Of a DNA stretch of 64,000 bases, positions 1 to 7,564 are shown in pieces. The notes under the pieces were generated by a model. The model saw only the letters and a program-made list of their open reading frames with translations. It did no database searches and was not told where the DNA came from. The translations under genes were made by a program, and so were the position numbers. The stretch covers positions 26,711 to 90,710 of the forward strand of contig JAZRQO010000021.1 in the NCBI GenBank assembly GCA_045649825.1. The letters run 5' to 3'. The DNA comes from RGIG9115 sp045649825. GTDB taxonomy: Bacteria > Bacillota > Clostridia > UBA1381. Each line of letters starts with the position of its first letter. The first letter of the stretch is position 1.

Positions 1-653
1 TTTTTTTCAATTCTTGAAACCTGAACCTGGGAAACTCCTATAAGCTTTGCAATTTCCGCCTGGGTTTTGCTTTTCATAAACCTCAGAACAATAACCTGAC
101 GCTCTCTCGGTGGCAGACTTCCGAGAGCCTGACTTACCATTAACCTGTCTACCGTTTCCTCTTCATATGAAATCCCGTACTGCTTTTTTAGCCCCTCCTC
201 CGGCTCTGCATCCATCGACACACATCCGCTGCAAGCTTCAAATGCATATAAAAGCTCTTCACAGGGAACTCCGCATTCCTTGGAAATCTCAGATACCGTG
301 GGCTCTTTTCCTGTTCTTTTTTTTATGCTCTCTGCTGTACGCTTCCCTTTAGCTGCATTTTCCTTTACGGTTCTGCTGATTTTTATAATTCCGTCATCAC
401 GCAAAAATCTCCTGATTTCCCCCGAAATCATTGGTACCGCATAGGTGGAAAAACATACGCCATAATCTTTATCAAACCTTTTTACAGCTTTTATAAGCCC
501 GATTGCACCTATTTGTATTAAATCTTCGAGCTCGCAGTCACGCCCTGCAAACATCCTCGCCACAGAGTATACAAGCCCCATATTATTTTCAACTGTACTG
601 TCAAACGCCATTTTGTCATCTGTTGAAACCGACGGCGTCTGACTATTGTTCAT
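1..653 (-). CDS. sigF: RNA polymerase sporulation sigma factor SigF (partial, 3' end beyond window)
   Basis: Forespore-specific sigma-70-family factor that directs early forespore transcription after asymmetric division. The reading frame opens with ATG at 653-651 (MNNSQTPSV) and stays open to base 1, so the extreme C-terminus is missing. Region 2 is visible (NMGLVYSVARMF, DLIQIGAIGLIKAVKRFD, FSTYAVPMI), followed by a region-3-like stretch and a region-4 helix-turn-helix (LPPRERQVIVLRF ... SQVQVSRIEKK). The start overlaps the last 11 bases of spoIIAB, indicating translational coupling. The order spoIIAA-spoIIAB-sigF is the classical spoIIA operon, in which SpoIIAB holds SigF inactive until dephosphorylated SpoIIAA displaces it. 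The product call is firm from both sequence and context; only the truncation is artificial. Confidence 0.96.
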   Translation of the reverse strand, partial: MNNSQTPSVSTDDKMAFDSTVENNMGLVYSVARMFAGRDCELEDLIQIGAIGLIKAVKRFDKDYGVCFSTYAVPMISGEIRRFLRDDGIIKISRTVKENAAKGKRTAESIKKRTGKEPTVSEISKECGVPCEELLYAFEACSGCVSMDAEPEEGLKKQYGISYEEETVDRLMVSQALGSLPPRERQVIVLRFMKSKTQAEIAKLIGVSQVQVSRIEK

Positions 654-1083
654 TACTTTTATCACCGCCTGAGAGTGTTTTGGTCATAACCACTTTTGTG
701 CCTTTATCCTTAGCACTTTCTACAAGTACGCTATCCATAAAAGCCTCCATAACCGTAAAGCCCATGCCGCTTCGCTCCGAACCCTCGGCACCTGTATAAA
801 GGGGAGTTCTTGCAAGCTCCACATCCTCAATTCCTTTGCCTTTATCTGAAATTGTAAATGTTACGGTTAAATTATCCCTCTTGCCTTCAAGAATAACAGC
901 GCCACCTTTTTCACCGTATCCATGGATTATGGCATTGGTTACCGCTTCCGAAACCGCCGTTTTTATATCAGATAACTCCTCACAGGTTGGGTCTATATCC
1001 ATTACAAATCCCGCCGCAACCATACGTGCAAAGCTTTCATTACATGCAAGCCCCGGGAACTCTGCTTTAAATTCATTAAACAT
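643..1083 (-). CDS. spoIIAB: Anti-sigma F factor / serine kinase SpoIIAB
   Basis: 146-residue GHKL-fold kinase that binds and inhibits SigF and phosphorylates SpoIIAA. The nucleotide-binding boxes are visible: N-box EAVTNAIIHGY near residue 50, G1 box DKGKGIED near residue 80, and G2 box GSERSGMGFTVMEAF near residue 105. Length matches the family (about 145 residues). It starts 17 bases after the spoIIAA stop and its end overlaps the sigF start. Context and motifs agree, so the call is secure. Confidence 0.96.
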   Translation of the reverse strand: MFNEFKAEFPGLACNESFARMVAAGFVMDIDPTCEELSDIKTAVSEAVTNAIIHGYGEKGGAVILEGKRDNLTVTFTISDKGKGIEDVELARTPLYTGAEGSERSGMGFTVMEAFMDSVLVESAKDKGTKVVMTKTLSGGDKSNEQ

Positions 1084-1100
1084 ATGTAAATCACCGCCTT

Positions 1101-1406
1101 CTAGTATATTTCCGCTATTTTATCTATTCCCGACATTCGCATAATTCGTTCAATACCGGGACGCATACCGAATAACACTATTCTGCCTCCCAATGCCTTT
1201 ACTGTTTTATATCTTCCGAGAATCAGGCCTATTCCCGAACTATCCATAAATGAAATTCCTGAAAAATCAAAGGCTATATTTACAGCTCCTGTTTTTAAAA
1301 GCTCGTCCTCAACTGCTTTTTTTATCATCTTTACCCGAAAGTGATCAATCTCTCCCGTAAGACGTACCGTAAGAAGCTTTTGTTCACCTGAAAGCTCAAT
1401 TGTCAT
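1101..1406 (-). CDS. spoIIAA: Anti-anti-sigma F factor SpoIIAA
   Basis: 101-residue STAS-domain protein. The segment FMDSSGIGLILGR carries the phosphorylatable serine (Ser57 by count, equivalent to Bacillus Ser58). In its dephosphorylated form the family pulls SpoIIAB off SigF. ATG at 1406 is preceded by an AAGGGTGG-like ribosome binding site. It is the first gene of the spoIIA operon and is divergent from the EamA gene at 1488. A sigma-H promoter is expected from Bacillus, but I could not pick out a convincing one in the 81-base divergent gap. Confidence 0.95.
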   Translation of the reverse strand: MTIELSGEQKLLTVRLTGEIDHFRVKMIKKAVEDELLKTGAVNIAFDFSGISFMDSSGIGLILGRYKTVKALGGRIVLFGMRPGIERIMRMSGIDKIAEIY

Positions 1407-1426
1407 ATAACCACCCTTTCATATCA

Positions 1427-1455
1427 TTGACAAAACGAAATTTTTGTAGTAAACT
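1427..1455 (+). promoter_or_regulatory. Vegetative promoter for the EamA transporter gene
   Basis: TTGACA (1427-1432), a 17-base spacer and TAAACT (1450-1455) form a good sigma-A-type promoter, placed 32 bases before the TTG start at 1488. Confidence 0.6.
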
Positions 1456-1487
1456 ATACTGGACTTTAAATTATTGGAGATGTTTAT

Positions 1488-2345
1488 TTGAAAAAAGGTT
1501 ATCTTTACGTACTTGCTGCTGCAATTCTTTGGGGCACTCTCCCCCTTGCCTGCAGATTTGTTTATTCTTTCGGATGTGACTCCTTAACCGCTGCTGCAGC
1601 CCGGGCTTATTTTGCTGCTTTGATTTTTGCCGTACTTTTCCTTGTTAAAGGCACTTTTCGGCAAATAAAGATAAAAGATATCCCATTCTATATTATTTAC
1701 GGGATAACAGGCGTTGGCGGAACATTTTTATTCTATATGCTTGCAGTGGAAAGGTTGTCCACTGCTATGGCTTCCATACTTTTGTATACTGCGCCTGCAT
1801 TCGTTATACTGTTTTCACGTATATTCTATAAAGAAAAAATCACCCGAACAAAGCTCCTTGCTCTCTTAGGCACCACCCTCGGCTCGGCACTTGTGTTACG
1901 GGTATACGATCCGTCGTTTTTTACGGGAAATATTCTGAATATATTTATCGGTCTGCTTTCGGGAATCAGCTACTCACTTGTAACCGTTCTGGGTAAGCTT
2001 GCAAAAAAGAAAGCTTCGCCCGAAATAAATTCAGGACTTATGATTATTTTCGGGTCACTTATTTTTCTTTTTATAAAACCACCCACCTCAATCATAGTCC
2101 CTCACATTCCAACCCTTGCAGGCTACATATATCTGGCAGTTTTCGGAAGTGTGCTGCCATACATTCTTTATTTAAAAGGCCTTAGTTTCGGAATAGACGG
2201 CGGCTACGCTTCTGTCACCGCTTCGGTCGAACCTGTTGTGGCAACCTTGCTTTGTGCCGCCGTTTTCCGTGAAGGAATTGAAGCCTTACAGCTTATAGGT
2301 ATTATAGCAGTTTTCGTTTCAATAGTATTTGCAGTAAAAAGATAA
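1488..2345 (+). CDS. EamA/DMT-family membrane transporter
   Basis: 285-residue polytopic membrane protein of the drug/metabolite transporter superfamily with two EamA repeats (about residues 5-137 and 150-283), consistent with ten transmembrane helices. The N-terminal pattern AAAILWGTLPLACRFVYSFG and the second-repeat ending YILYLKGLSFGIDGGYASVTASVEPVVA are typical of the family. The start is TTG at 1488, chosen because TTGGAGA sits 8 bases upstream and no ATG fits. It is monocistronic, followed by a hairpin shared with the convergent noc-like gene. Substrate cannot be predicted; relatives export amino acids or metabolites. Confidence 0.88.
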   Translation: MKKGYLYVLAAAILWGTLPLACRFVYSFGCDSLTAAAARAYFAALIFAVLFLVKGTFRQIKIKDIPFYIIYGITGVGGTFLFYMLAVERLSTAMASILLYTAPAFVILFSRIFYKEKITRTKLLALLGTTLGSALVLRVYDPSFFTGNILNIFIGLLSGISYSLVTVLGKLAKKKASPEINSGLMIIFGSLIFLFIKPPTSIIVPHIPTLAGYIYLAVFGSVLPYILYLKGLSFGIDGGYASVTASVEPVVATLLCAAVFREGIEALQLIGIIAVFVSIVFAVKR

Positions 2346-2368
2346 TGTCAGCCAAGCAGGCTGACATT
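2344..2368. terminator. Bidirectional terminator between the EamA gene and noc
   Basis: A 10-bp perfect stem AATGTCAGCC/GGCTGACATT with a 5-base loop spans both stop codons. The minus side is followed by a short T-run (ATCTTTTT). It serves the two convergent genes. Confidence 0.7.
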
Positions 2369-3162
2369 TAATCTGCTGCTTTTTTTAAATCAATTACAAA
2401 TCTTGAACCCCAGTCGTGGGTTTCGGATGTCATCTCCGCATCTACTCCGGTTTCCTTTATATAATCAACAGCCCGGCTTACGGTGTTTGAAAACACTCTC
2501 ACATCACCGTTTCCTACATCACTCTGCTTTTCAGGGTGTTTTGTAAGGATATCCTCTATCAGCTTTTCAGTATCCGAGGCAGATAAATTGTCTTTATGTA
2601 TATGCTTTACAACGCTCATCTGCAAATCTTCATCGCTAAGTGCCAGAAGAGCTCTTGCATGACGTTCGCTAAGCAAAAAGTCCCTTACAAGCCTTTGAAC
2701 CCTTGAAGGAAGCCTTAAAAGGCGCATTTTATTGGCAACCGCCGCACGGCTTATGCCTATTTTTTTTGCAAACTCATCTTGAGTAAGTCCCTGATTTCTA
2801 ATAAGATTTTTATATCCTTCTGCAATTTCAAAAAAACATAAATCTTCCCTTTGCAGATTTTCAAGCAATGTCATAACAGCAGAAGTATCGTCATCTGCAT
2901 CAACTATTATTCCCGGCACCATATCAAGCCCTGCTCCGATTGCGGCACGTACACGGCGTTCCCCCGAAATAAGCTCATACATATCACCTTTTTGCCTTAC
3001 GGTAACCGGCTGAATTATTCCATATTCTTTTACTGTCCGAATAAGCTCATTCATTTTCAAAGAATCAAAACGTGAACGCGGTGTGTTTGGATTAGGTAGA
3101 ATAAGCTCTATTGGAATATCATAAATTTCTGAATAGTATATTTCGTTTTTTGTGTGTTTCAT
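2368..3162 (-). CDS. noc: Noc/ParB-family nucleoid-associated DNA-binding protein
   Basis: 264-residue ParB-superfamily protein. The N-terminal ParB/CTPase domain carries IELILPNPNTPRSRF, the ISGERRVRAA motif near residue 70 and LLENLQREDL; the helix-turn-helix LTQDEFAKKIGISRAAVANKMRLLRLP lies near residues 120-146. The C-terminal segment resembles Bacillus Noc (VFSNTVSRAVDYIKETGVD). Noc blocks division over the nucleoid; Spo0J/ParB loads SMC and segregates origins. Position directly downstream of rsmG matches Bacillus noc. The start at 3162 has AGGAG 7 bases upstream; a longer frame to 3210 would translate a hairpin. The amphipathic membrane-targeting N-terminus of Bacillus Noc is not evident, so a generic ParB role remains possible. 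Confidence 0.82.
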   Translation of the reverse strand: MKHTKNEIYYSEIYDIPIELILPNPNTPRSRFDSLKMNELIRTVKEYGIIQPVTVRQKGDMYELISGERRVRAAIGAGLDMVPGIIVDADDDTSAVMTLLENLQREDLCFFEIAEGYKNLIRNQGLTQDEFAKKIGISRAAVANKMRLLRLPSRVQRLVRDFLLSERHARALLALSDEDLQMSVVKHIHKDNLSASDTEKLIEDILTKHPEKQSDVGNGDVRVFSNTVSRAVDYIKETGVDAEMTSETHDWGSRFVIDLKKAAD

Positions 3163-3195
3163 AATTAACTCCTCTTTTCTGCCTTGTGGGGTTTC

Positions 3196-3224
3196 ACCGC
3201 CGCAGGACATATTCCTGCGGCGGT
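3196..3224 (-). other. Strong GC-rich hairpin in the noc leader
   Basis: A 12-bp perfect inverted repeat (ACCGCCGCAGGA / TCCTGCGGCGGT, 5-base loop) lies 34 bases upstream of the noc ATG, just before its ribosome binding site. There is no T-run after it, so it is more likely a leader structure or protein site than a terminator. It does not match parS or the Noc-binding consensus. Confidence 0.6.
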
Positions 3225-3325
3225 AACCCTCGGTGGTGGAAGGTGTAAGACTTGTTTGGGGGTATCATTTGTCCTACAAGCTATATTTTAACATAAATAC
3301 CATAAATTTCAAGAAAAATCGTGCG

Positions 3326-3356
3326 ACAAAAAAACCGCAAATTTTACTTTGCGGTT
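3326..3356 (-). terminator. Rho-independent terminator after rsmG
   Basis: Stem AACCGCAAA/TTTGCGGTT encloses the rsmG stop codon and is followed on the minus strand by seven T residues. It separates glmM-rsmG transcription from noc. Confidence 0.85.
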
Positions 3357-4084
3357 TTTTTCGGTATATTATAACATGTTTCTATGGGGGATTTTGTAAT
3401 TAATCCGGGTTTCCTGGGGAATTTTACGGGAGTATGTCGCACTTTTTTTATAACAACTATTTTGTGTTCAAGCTCCGTTCCGGGAATTGACGCATTATAA
3501 ACCCCGGGAGTATCTCCTCCGAGAATAGTTATTGCTCTCTTTGCTGCGGCTATTTCCTCATCCGCCGCAGGACCTTTAAGAGCAAGAAATGTTCCTCCCT
3601 GCTTAACATAGGGAATACATAATTCCGACAATAGCGGAAGCTGTGCCACTGCGCGGGATACTACCGTATCGAATCCTTCACGAAGCTCCTTTTTGTGGCC
3701 CCCGTCCTCAGCACGGGAATGTATAAACTCCACACCATCAATTCCAAGCTTCTCTGTTACCTCGCGCAGAAAATTCAAACGCTTATTCAAAGAATCGAGA
3801 AGAGTAAGCTTTATTTCAGGCTTCATAATTTTAAGAACAAGTCCCGGAAAGCCTGCACCCGTTCCCACATCAATCACCCGTCCCTGAACCATTCCTGTAC
3901 AAATTGCTGTGGCACTATCCAAAAAATGCTTGGTTGCAATTTCATTCAGCTCGATAATGGCAGTAAGGTTTATTTTCTCATTCCATTCTGTAAGAAGCTT
4001 TGCATATTCCTCAAGCTGTAAAATCTGCTTTTCATTAAATGGAATTTCCAAGCTGTCAAATCCGTTTTTCAGAATTTCTTTCAT
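3344..4084 (-). CDS. rsmG: 16S rRNA (guanine527-N7)-methyltransferase RsmG
   Basis: 246-residue Rossmann-fold methyltransferase (GidB) that uses S-adenosylmethionine to make m7G527 in 16S rRNA. The SAM-binding motif VIDVGTGAGFPGLVLKI lies near residues 70-86; FDTVVSRAVAQLPLL and GGTFLALKG are family blocks. The N-terminal stretch LEEYAKLLTEWNEKINLTAI is also diagnostic. It starts 12 bases after glmM and is probably co-transcribed with it. Loss of RsmG gives low-level streptomycin resistance in other bacteria. Confidence 0.95.
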   Translation of the reverse strand: MKEILKNGFDSLEIPFNEKQILQLEEYAKLLTEWNEKINLTAIIELNEIATKHFLDSATAICTGMVQGRVIDVGTGAGFPGLVLKIMKPEIKLTLLDSLNKRLNFLREVTEKLGIDGVEFIHSRAEDGGHKKELREGFDTVVSRAVAQLPLLSELCIPYVKQGGTFLALKGPAADEEIAAAKRAITILGGDTPGVYNASIPGTELEHKIVVIKKVRHTPVKFPRKPGLITKSPIETCYNIPKKTAK

Positions 4085-4096
4085 ATCGGTTAACCC

Positions 4097-5449
4097 TCAA
4101 CCCAGAAGCTTTTCTATAAGGTCTGCAAGCTCACGGGCTTTTTTTGTTATGTAGTCCTTATCGCTGCCCTCAATCATAACACGTACTAAAGGCTCTGTAC
4201 CTGACGGACGAATAAGAACTCTGCCCTTTCCGTCAAATTCTGCCTCAAGCTCATTGCAGGCTTTGGCAATTTCGGGAATTTCCATATATCTCTCTTTATT
4301 CTCAAGCTTAACCTTCGCATTAATAAGCACCTGGGGAAGAACATCTATAACCTTTGCAGCAACGGATGTTTTAAGACCTGTTTTCTTAAGCATAGCAAGG
4401 AATTGAAGCGCACTCACAAGTCCGTCACCGGTTGTATTATGCTCAAGGAAAATAATGTGTCCTGACTGTTCACCGCCAAGATTGAAGCCGCCTTCCAGCA
4501 TACGCTCAAGAACGTATCTGTCGCCAACCTTTGTTTGCTCCACATTTATTCCCTTATCCTTACCAAAGAGGGTAAGTCCGAGATTACTCATAACGGTTGC
4601 AACAAGAGTGTCGCCCTTAAGTGTTCCCATTTCTTTCATATGATGGGCACACATTGCCATAACCTGGTCGCCGTCTATGATATTACCCTTTTCATCCACT
4701 GCAAGCATTCTGTCAGCATCACCGTCAAATGCAATACCCACATCTGCACCGATTGATGTTACATATGCCTGAAGGCTCTCCATATGTGTTGAGCCGCAAT
4801 CGGCATTAATATTTACTCCGTCGGGAGTGTTATGAATTGCCTCAACTGCAGCACCAAGCTTATTCAGTGCTTTGAATGCAGTCTGATAGCTTGCACCGTT
4901 TGCACAATCAATGGCAACCTTCAAACCGTCAAGCCTGCAATCAATTGTAGAAATAGCAAAATTAACATAATCTTCCACTGCATTATGGTTTGCACTTACA
5001 TACCCTACTTCGCCGTGGGTAGGCAAATTCTCAATTGTTTTTCTGCCAAGGATATAGTCCTCAATTTCGTTTTCAATTTCATCGCTTAGCTTATAACCTT
5101 CTGAATTGAAGAACTTAATTCCGTTATATTCACAGGGGTTATGCGATGCAGAAATAACAACACCTGCATCCGCCTTATAAAGGCGTGTGAGATATGCTAC
5201 TGCAGGTGTGGGAACAACACCAAGCGGAATAACCTTTGCACCTACTGAGCAAAGCCCCGCAGTAAGTGCTGCCTCCAGCATATCACCTGATTGTCTTGTA
5301 TCTTTACCGATTAATATTCTTGGTCTTTTATTATTAGTTGACTTTGTTAATACATATGCACCGCTTCTGCCTGTTTTAAATGCAAGCTCTGCAGTGAGTT
5401 CTTTATTTGCAACACCTCTGATACCGTCTGTACCGAACAATGCACCCAT
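4097..5449 (-). CDS. glmM: Phosphoglucosamine mutase GlmM
   Basis: 450-residue alpha-D-phosphohexomutase converting glucosamine-6-phosphate to glucosamine-1-phosphate for UDP-GlcNAc and peptidoglycan synthesis. Visible blocks are FGTDGIRG at the N-terminus, the phosphoserine loop VISASHNPCEYNGIKFF near residue 100, the metal-binding loop FDGDADR near residue 240, the sugar-binding GGEQSGHIIF near residue 325 and the C-terminal phosphate loop RPSGTEPLVRV. Length is standard. A strong vegetative promoter lies upstream, with AAGGAAG before the ATG. Confidence 0.96.
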   Translation of the reverse strand: MGALFGTDGIRGVANKELTAELAFKTGRSGAYVLTKSTNNKRPRILIGKDTRQSGDMLEAALTAGLCSVGAKVIPLGVVPTPAVAYLTRLYKADAGVVISASHNPCEYNGIKFFNSEGYKLSDEIENEIEDYILGRKTIENLPTHGEVGYVSANHNAVEDYVNFAISTIDCRLDGLKVAIDCANGASYQTAFKALNKLGAAVEAIHNTPDGVNINADCGSTHMESLQAYVTSIGADVGIAFDGDADRMLAVDEKGNIIDGDQVMAMCAHHMKEMGTLKGDTLVATVMSNLGLTLFGKDKGINVEQTKVGDRYVLERMLEGGFNLGGEQSGHIIFLEHNTTGDGLVSALQFLAMLKKTGLKTSVAAKVIDVLPQVLINAKVKLENKERYMEIPEIAKACNELEAEFDGKGRVLIRPSGTEPLVRVMIEGSDKDYITKKARELADLIEKLLG

Positions 5450-5486
5450 ATTTTAACTTCCTTTCCGATTATTAATTAACATTACA

Positions 5487-5515
5487 ATTATATACTATAC
5501 GGCTTTTTTTGTCAA
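5487..5515 (-). promoter_or_regulatory. Sigma-A promoter of glmM-rsmG
   Basis: On the minus strand TTGACA (5515-5510), a 17-base spacer and TATAAT (5492-5487) match the consensus exactly, about 38 bases before the glmM ATG. Confidence 0.88.
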
Positions 5516-5616
5516 TGGAATTTATGAAAAAGTGTTTACCTGATTTCATACATTTGTGCAATCAAGTATTATTATTTATAAAAACAGATATTTTTAACAT
5601 TTATTATCTTCATTTA

Positions 5617-5645
5617 TTGACATATTTTTTAAGATGTGATATACT
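5617..5645 (+). promoter_or_regulatory. Sigma-A promoter of the stalk-domain gene pair
   Basis: TTGACA (5617-5622), a 17-base spacer and TATACT (5640-5645), 35 bases before the ATG at 5681. Confidence 0.85.
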
Positions 5646-5680
5646 GAGGCTTGTGATTTGTTAAGAGAAGGGGGCATTAT

Positions 5681-7045
5681 ATGAAAAAACTTTGGTTGTG
5701 CGTTACATTATTAATCTTATTCCATAGCGTATTAACGGTTAAAGCGGAAAACGACATTACCATTTGGGTTAACGGAGAATGCACACAGTTTTCAGACCAA
5801 CAGCCCGTTATATTAAACGACAGAACCCTGCTCCCCATAAATCCTGTAGCAACCAAGATGGGCAAGAAAGTTGAATGGAACGAAAAAACATCTGTTGTAA
5901 CGGTTTTTGATAATAACACCGTGCTTAAGCTTGTCCCGGGAAATGATGAAATGATTAAAAACGGCGAGAGGGTTATACTGGACACTCCACCCGTTATTAT
6001 AAATGACAGAACCTGCCTTCCCCTCCGTGCAATTGCCGAGGCTTTTGGCGCACAAGTTTTCTGGGAAGACGCTTCAAAAGAAGCACATATTGTAACTGCG
6101 GATATTTTTGAAAAAGTTGAAGAAAAGGTTATAGGAGATGAATTCCGAACAGAGGAAACTGATATCGCAGACTGCGGTAACTGTTATTCCCTGAACGGAA
6201 AGTATTTTTTCAGTCCCGTTACCATTAATACATATAATGCATTGAGGTACGCCAAAATTGTAAACAAATTTGCAGAAGAACTCCCGGAAGTCAATATATA
6301 CAGTATGCTTGTCCCCGACTCCTGCGAGATTTATGCACCAAAAAGATTTTATACAGGGCAATGGCAGGCTTTTGAGTGTGTATACTCCAACCTTTCCGAA
6401 AAGGTTACGCCTATTCGTGTCACTGAAAAGCTGATTGAGCGTAGTGACGAGAGAATTTACTTCGATACAGACCATCACTGGACGCATAGGGGTTCATATT
6501 ATGCCTGGGAAAGCTTCTGCGAAGTAAAAGGCTTCACACTTCCTGAGCTTTCAAATTATGAGGCAGATACAATCGCGTTTTCAGGCTCTTATGTAAGCAG
6601 AATGCCTGAGGACAAAAAGACCGATGACCTTATTACTTCCGAAAACATGGTCCGTTATCTTCCCATATATGAAACGGACGTCACTGTATATTCCGACAGT
6701 GAAATGACTAAAAAACTGGGAAAAACTCCTCTTATTAACACAAAAAACAATGCTTACGCCTGCTTTATTTCAGGCGACCATCCCCTTACCGTTATTAAAA
6801 GCAGCGTAGGTAACGGAAAAAAGCTTGCACTTATAAAAGAGTCATTCGGAAACGCTCTTGCTACGTGGGCAGTTAACAATTATGAGTATGTTTATGTAAT
6901 TGACATAAGGGGATTTAAAGGCGGTATGCTTAAAATTTCCGAATTTTACGATAGAACAAAATTTGATGACCTGATTATAGAGAGCTATCCCACAACGGTT
7001 GAAAGCTCGGACCTGAGAGGTTATCTGGCAGAAATGGTAAATTAA
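5681..7045 (+). CDS. Secreted stalk-domain (Cu amine oxidase N-terminal-like) protein fused to a DHHW/SGNH-like domain
   Basis: 454 residues. A signal peptide (about residues 1-22, ending VKAEN) is followed by two short repeats of the copper-amine-oxidase N-terminal-like stalk type; both carry the NDRTxLP motif, followed by an aromatic strand (VEWNEKTSVVTV; VFWEDASKEAHIV). The rest resembles the DHHW/AlgX-AlgJ group: FDTDHHWTHRGSYYAW has D264-H265-H266-W267 and KESFGNALATW supplies a candidate nucleophile at Ser388. Relatives move or remove acyl groups on exported polysaccharides, usually with an MBOAT partner. None is adjacent here; the nearest MBOAT is at 38306-39694. The next gene, 15 bases on, encodes only the stalk domain. 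Substrate unknown. Confidence 0.75.
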   Translation: MKKLWLCVTLLILFHSVLTVKAENDITIWVNGECTQFSDQQPVILNDRTLLPINPVATKMGKKVEWNEKTSVVTVFDNNTVLKLVPGNDEMIKNGERVILDTPPVIINDRTCLPLRAIAEAFGAQVFWEDASKEAHIVTADIFEKVEEKVIGDEFRTEETDIADCGNCYSLNGKYFFSPVTINTYNALRYAKIVNKFAEELPEVNIYSMLVPDSCEIYAPKRFYTGQWQAFECVYSNLSEKVTPIRVTEKLIERSDERIYFDTDHHWTHRGSYYAWESFCEVKGFTLPELSNYEADTIAFSGSYVSRMPEDKKTDDLITSENMVRYLPIYETDVTVYSDSEMTKKLGKTPLINTKNNAYACFISGDHPLTVIKSSVGNGKKLALIKESFGNALATWAVNNYEYVYVIDIRGFKGGMLKISEFYDRTKFDDLIIESYPTTVESSDLRGYLAEMVN

Positions 7046-7060
7046 AGGAGAAAGAAAATC

Positions 7061-7525
7061 ATGAAGAAAATTATAAGCCTCATACTTTGCACAATGGCAA
7101 TTTTATCAAGCTTCACTGCAAATGCAGAAAGTGAAGTGAGTGTAGTTGTAGACGGAAACAAAATTCAGTTTCCCGACCAGGGTCCTGTTATTATTGACGG
7201 ACGTACAATGGTCCCAATACGAAGCGTAATGGAAGCACTTGGTATGAAAGTGGGATGGGACGGAGAAAATAATATGGTTACCGTTAGCAACGGTGAAAGC
7301 ACCGTTAAACTTGGTATTAACAGAAATACCATGATTAATGAGGCTACCGATATGATGACGGGTGAAACAATGACGTTTGAAAGCGAGCTTGAGGTTGCAC
7401 CCCTGCTTATTAACGATAGAACCTGCCTTCCAATCCGTGCCGTTGTGGAAGCCTTCGGAATTGCAGTTTCCTGGGACGAAGAAACTCGCTCGGTTATGAT
7501 AATGTCGGATATATTACTCTGTTAG
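7061..7525 (+). CDS. Secreted stalk-domain (Cu amine oxidase N-terminal-like) protein
   Basis: 154 residues: a signal peptide (MKKIISLILCTMAILSSFTA, cleavage near residue 22) plus two stalk repeats marked by IDGRTMVPIRSVMEALGMKVGWD and INDRTCLPIRAVVEAFGIAVSWD. Such repeats are common in clostridial surface proteins and act as binding or spacer modules; they are not amine oxidases. The gene follows the stalk-DHHW gene by 15 bases with AAAGGAG before the ATG, so the two share one transcript. It ends at a strong bidirectional terminator. Its short length suggests a freestanding partner of the upstream protein, but that is inference. Confidence 0.75.
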   Translation: MKKIISLILCTMAILSSFTANAESEVSVVVDGNKIQFPDQGPVIIDGRTMVPIRSVMEALGMKVGWDGENNMVTVSNGESTVKLGINRNTMINEATDMMTGETMTFESELEVAPLLINDRTCLPIRAVVEAFGIAVSWDEETRSVMIMSDILLC

Positions 7526-7528
7526 AGC

Positions 7529-7564
7529 AAAAAAAGCGTATCACGCAATGTGATACGTTTTTTT
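7529..7564. terminator. Bidirectional terminator between stalk-domain and MATE genes
   Basis: Stem CGTATCAC/GTGATACG with a 5-base loop is flanked by an A-run on the left and a seven-T run on the right, so it can end both convergent transcripts. Confidence 0.88.

Noticed and set aside
110..352. Plus-strand frame within sigF
   Set aside because: It is antisense to conserved sigma region 3-4 codons and has no start signal.
1407..1487. Sigma-H promoter for spoIIAA
   Set aside because: Expected from Bacillus, but no pair of boxes in the divergent gap matched well enough to report.
3163..3210. Longer N-terminus for the noc-like protein
   Set aside because: The extension translates the 12-bp leader hairpin and the only good ribosome binding site serves the ATG at 3162.
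3196..3224. parS or Noc-binding site
   Set aside because: The inverted repeat does not match the parS (TGTTTCACGTGAAACA) or Noc-site (ATTTCCCGGGAAAT) consensus.
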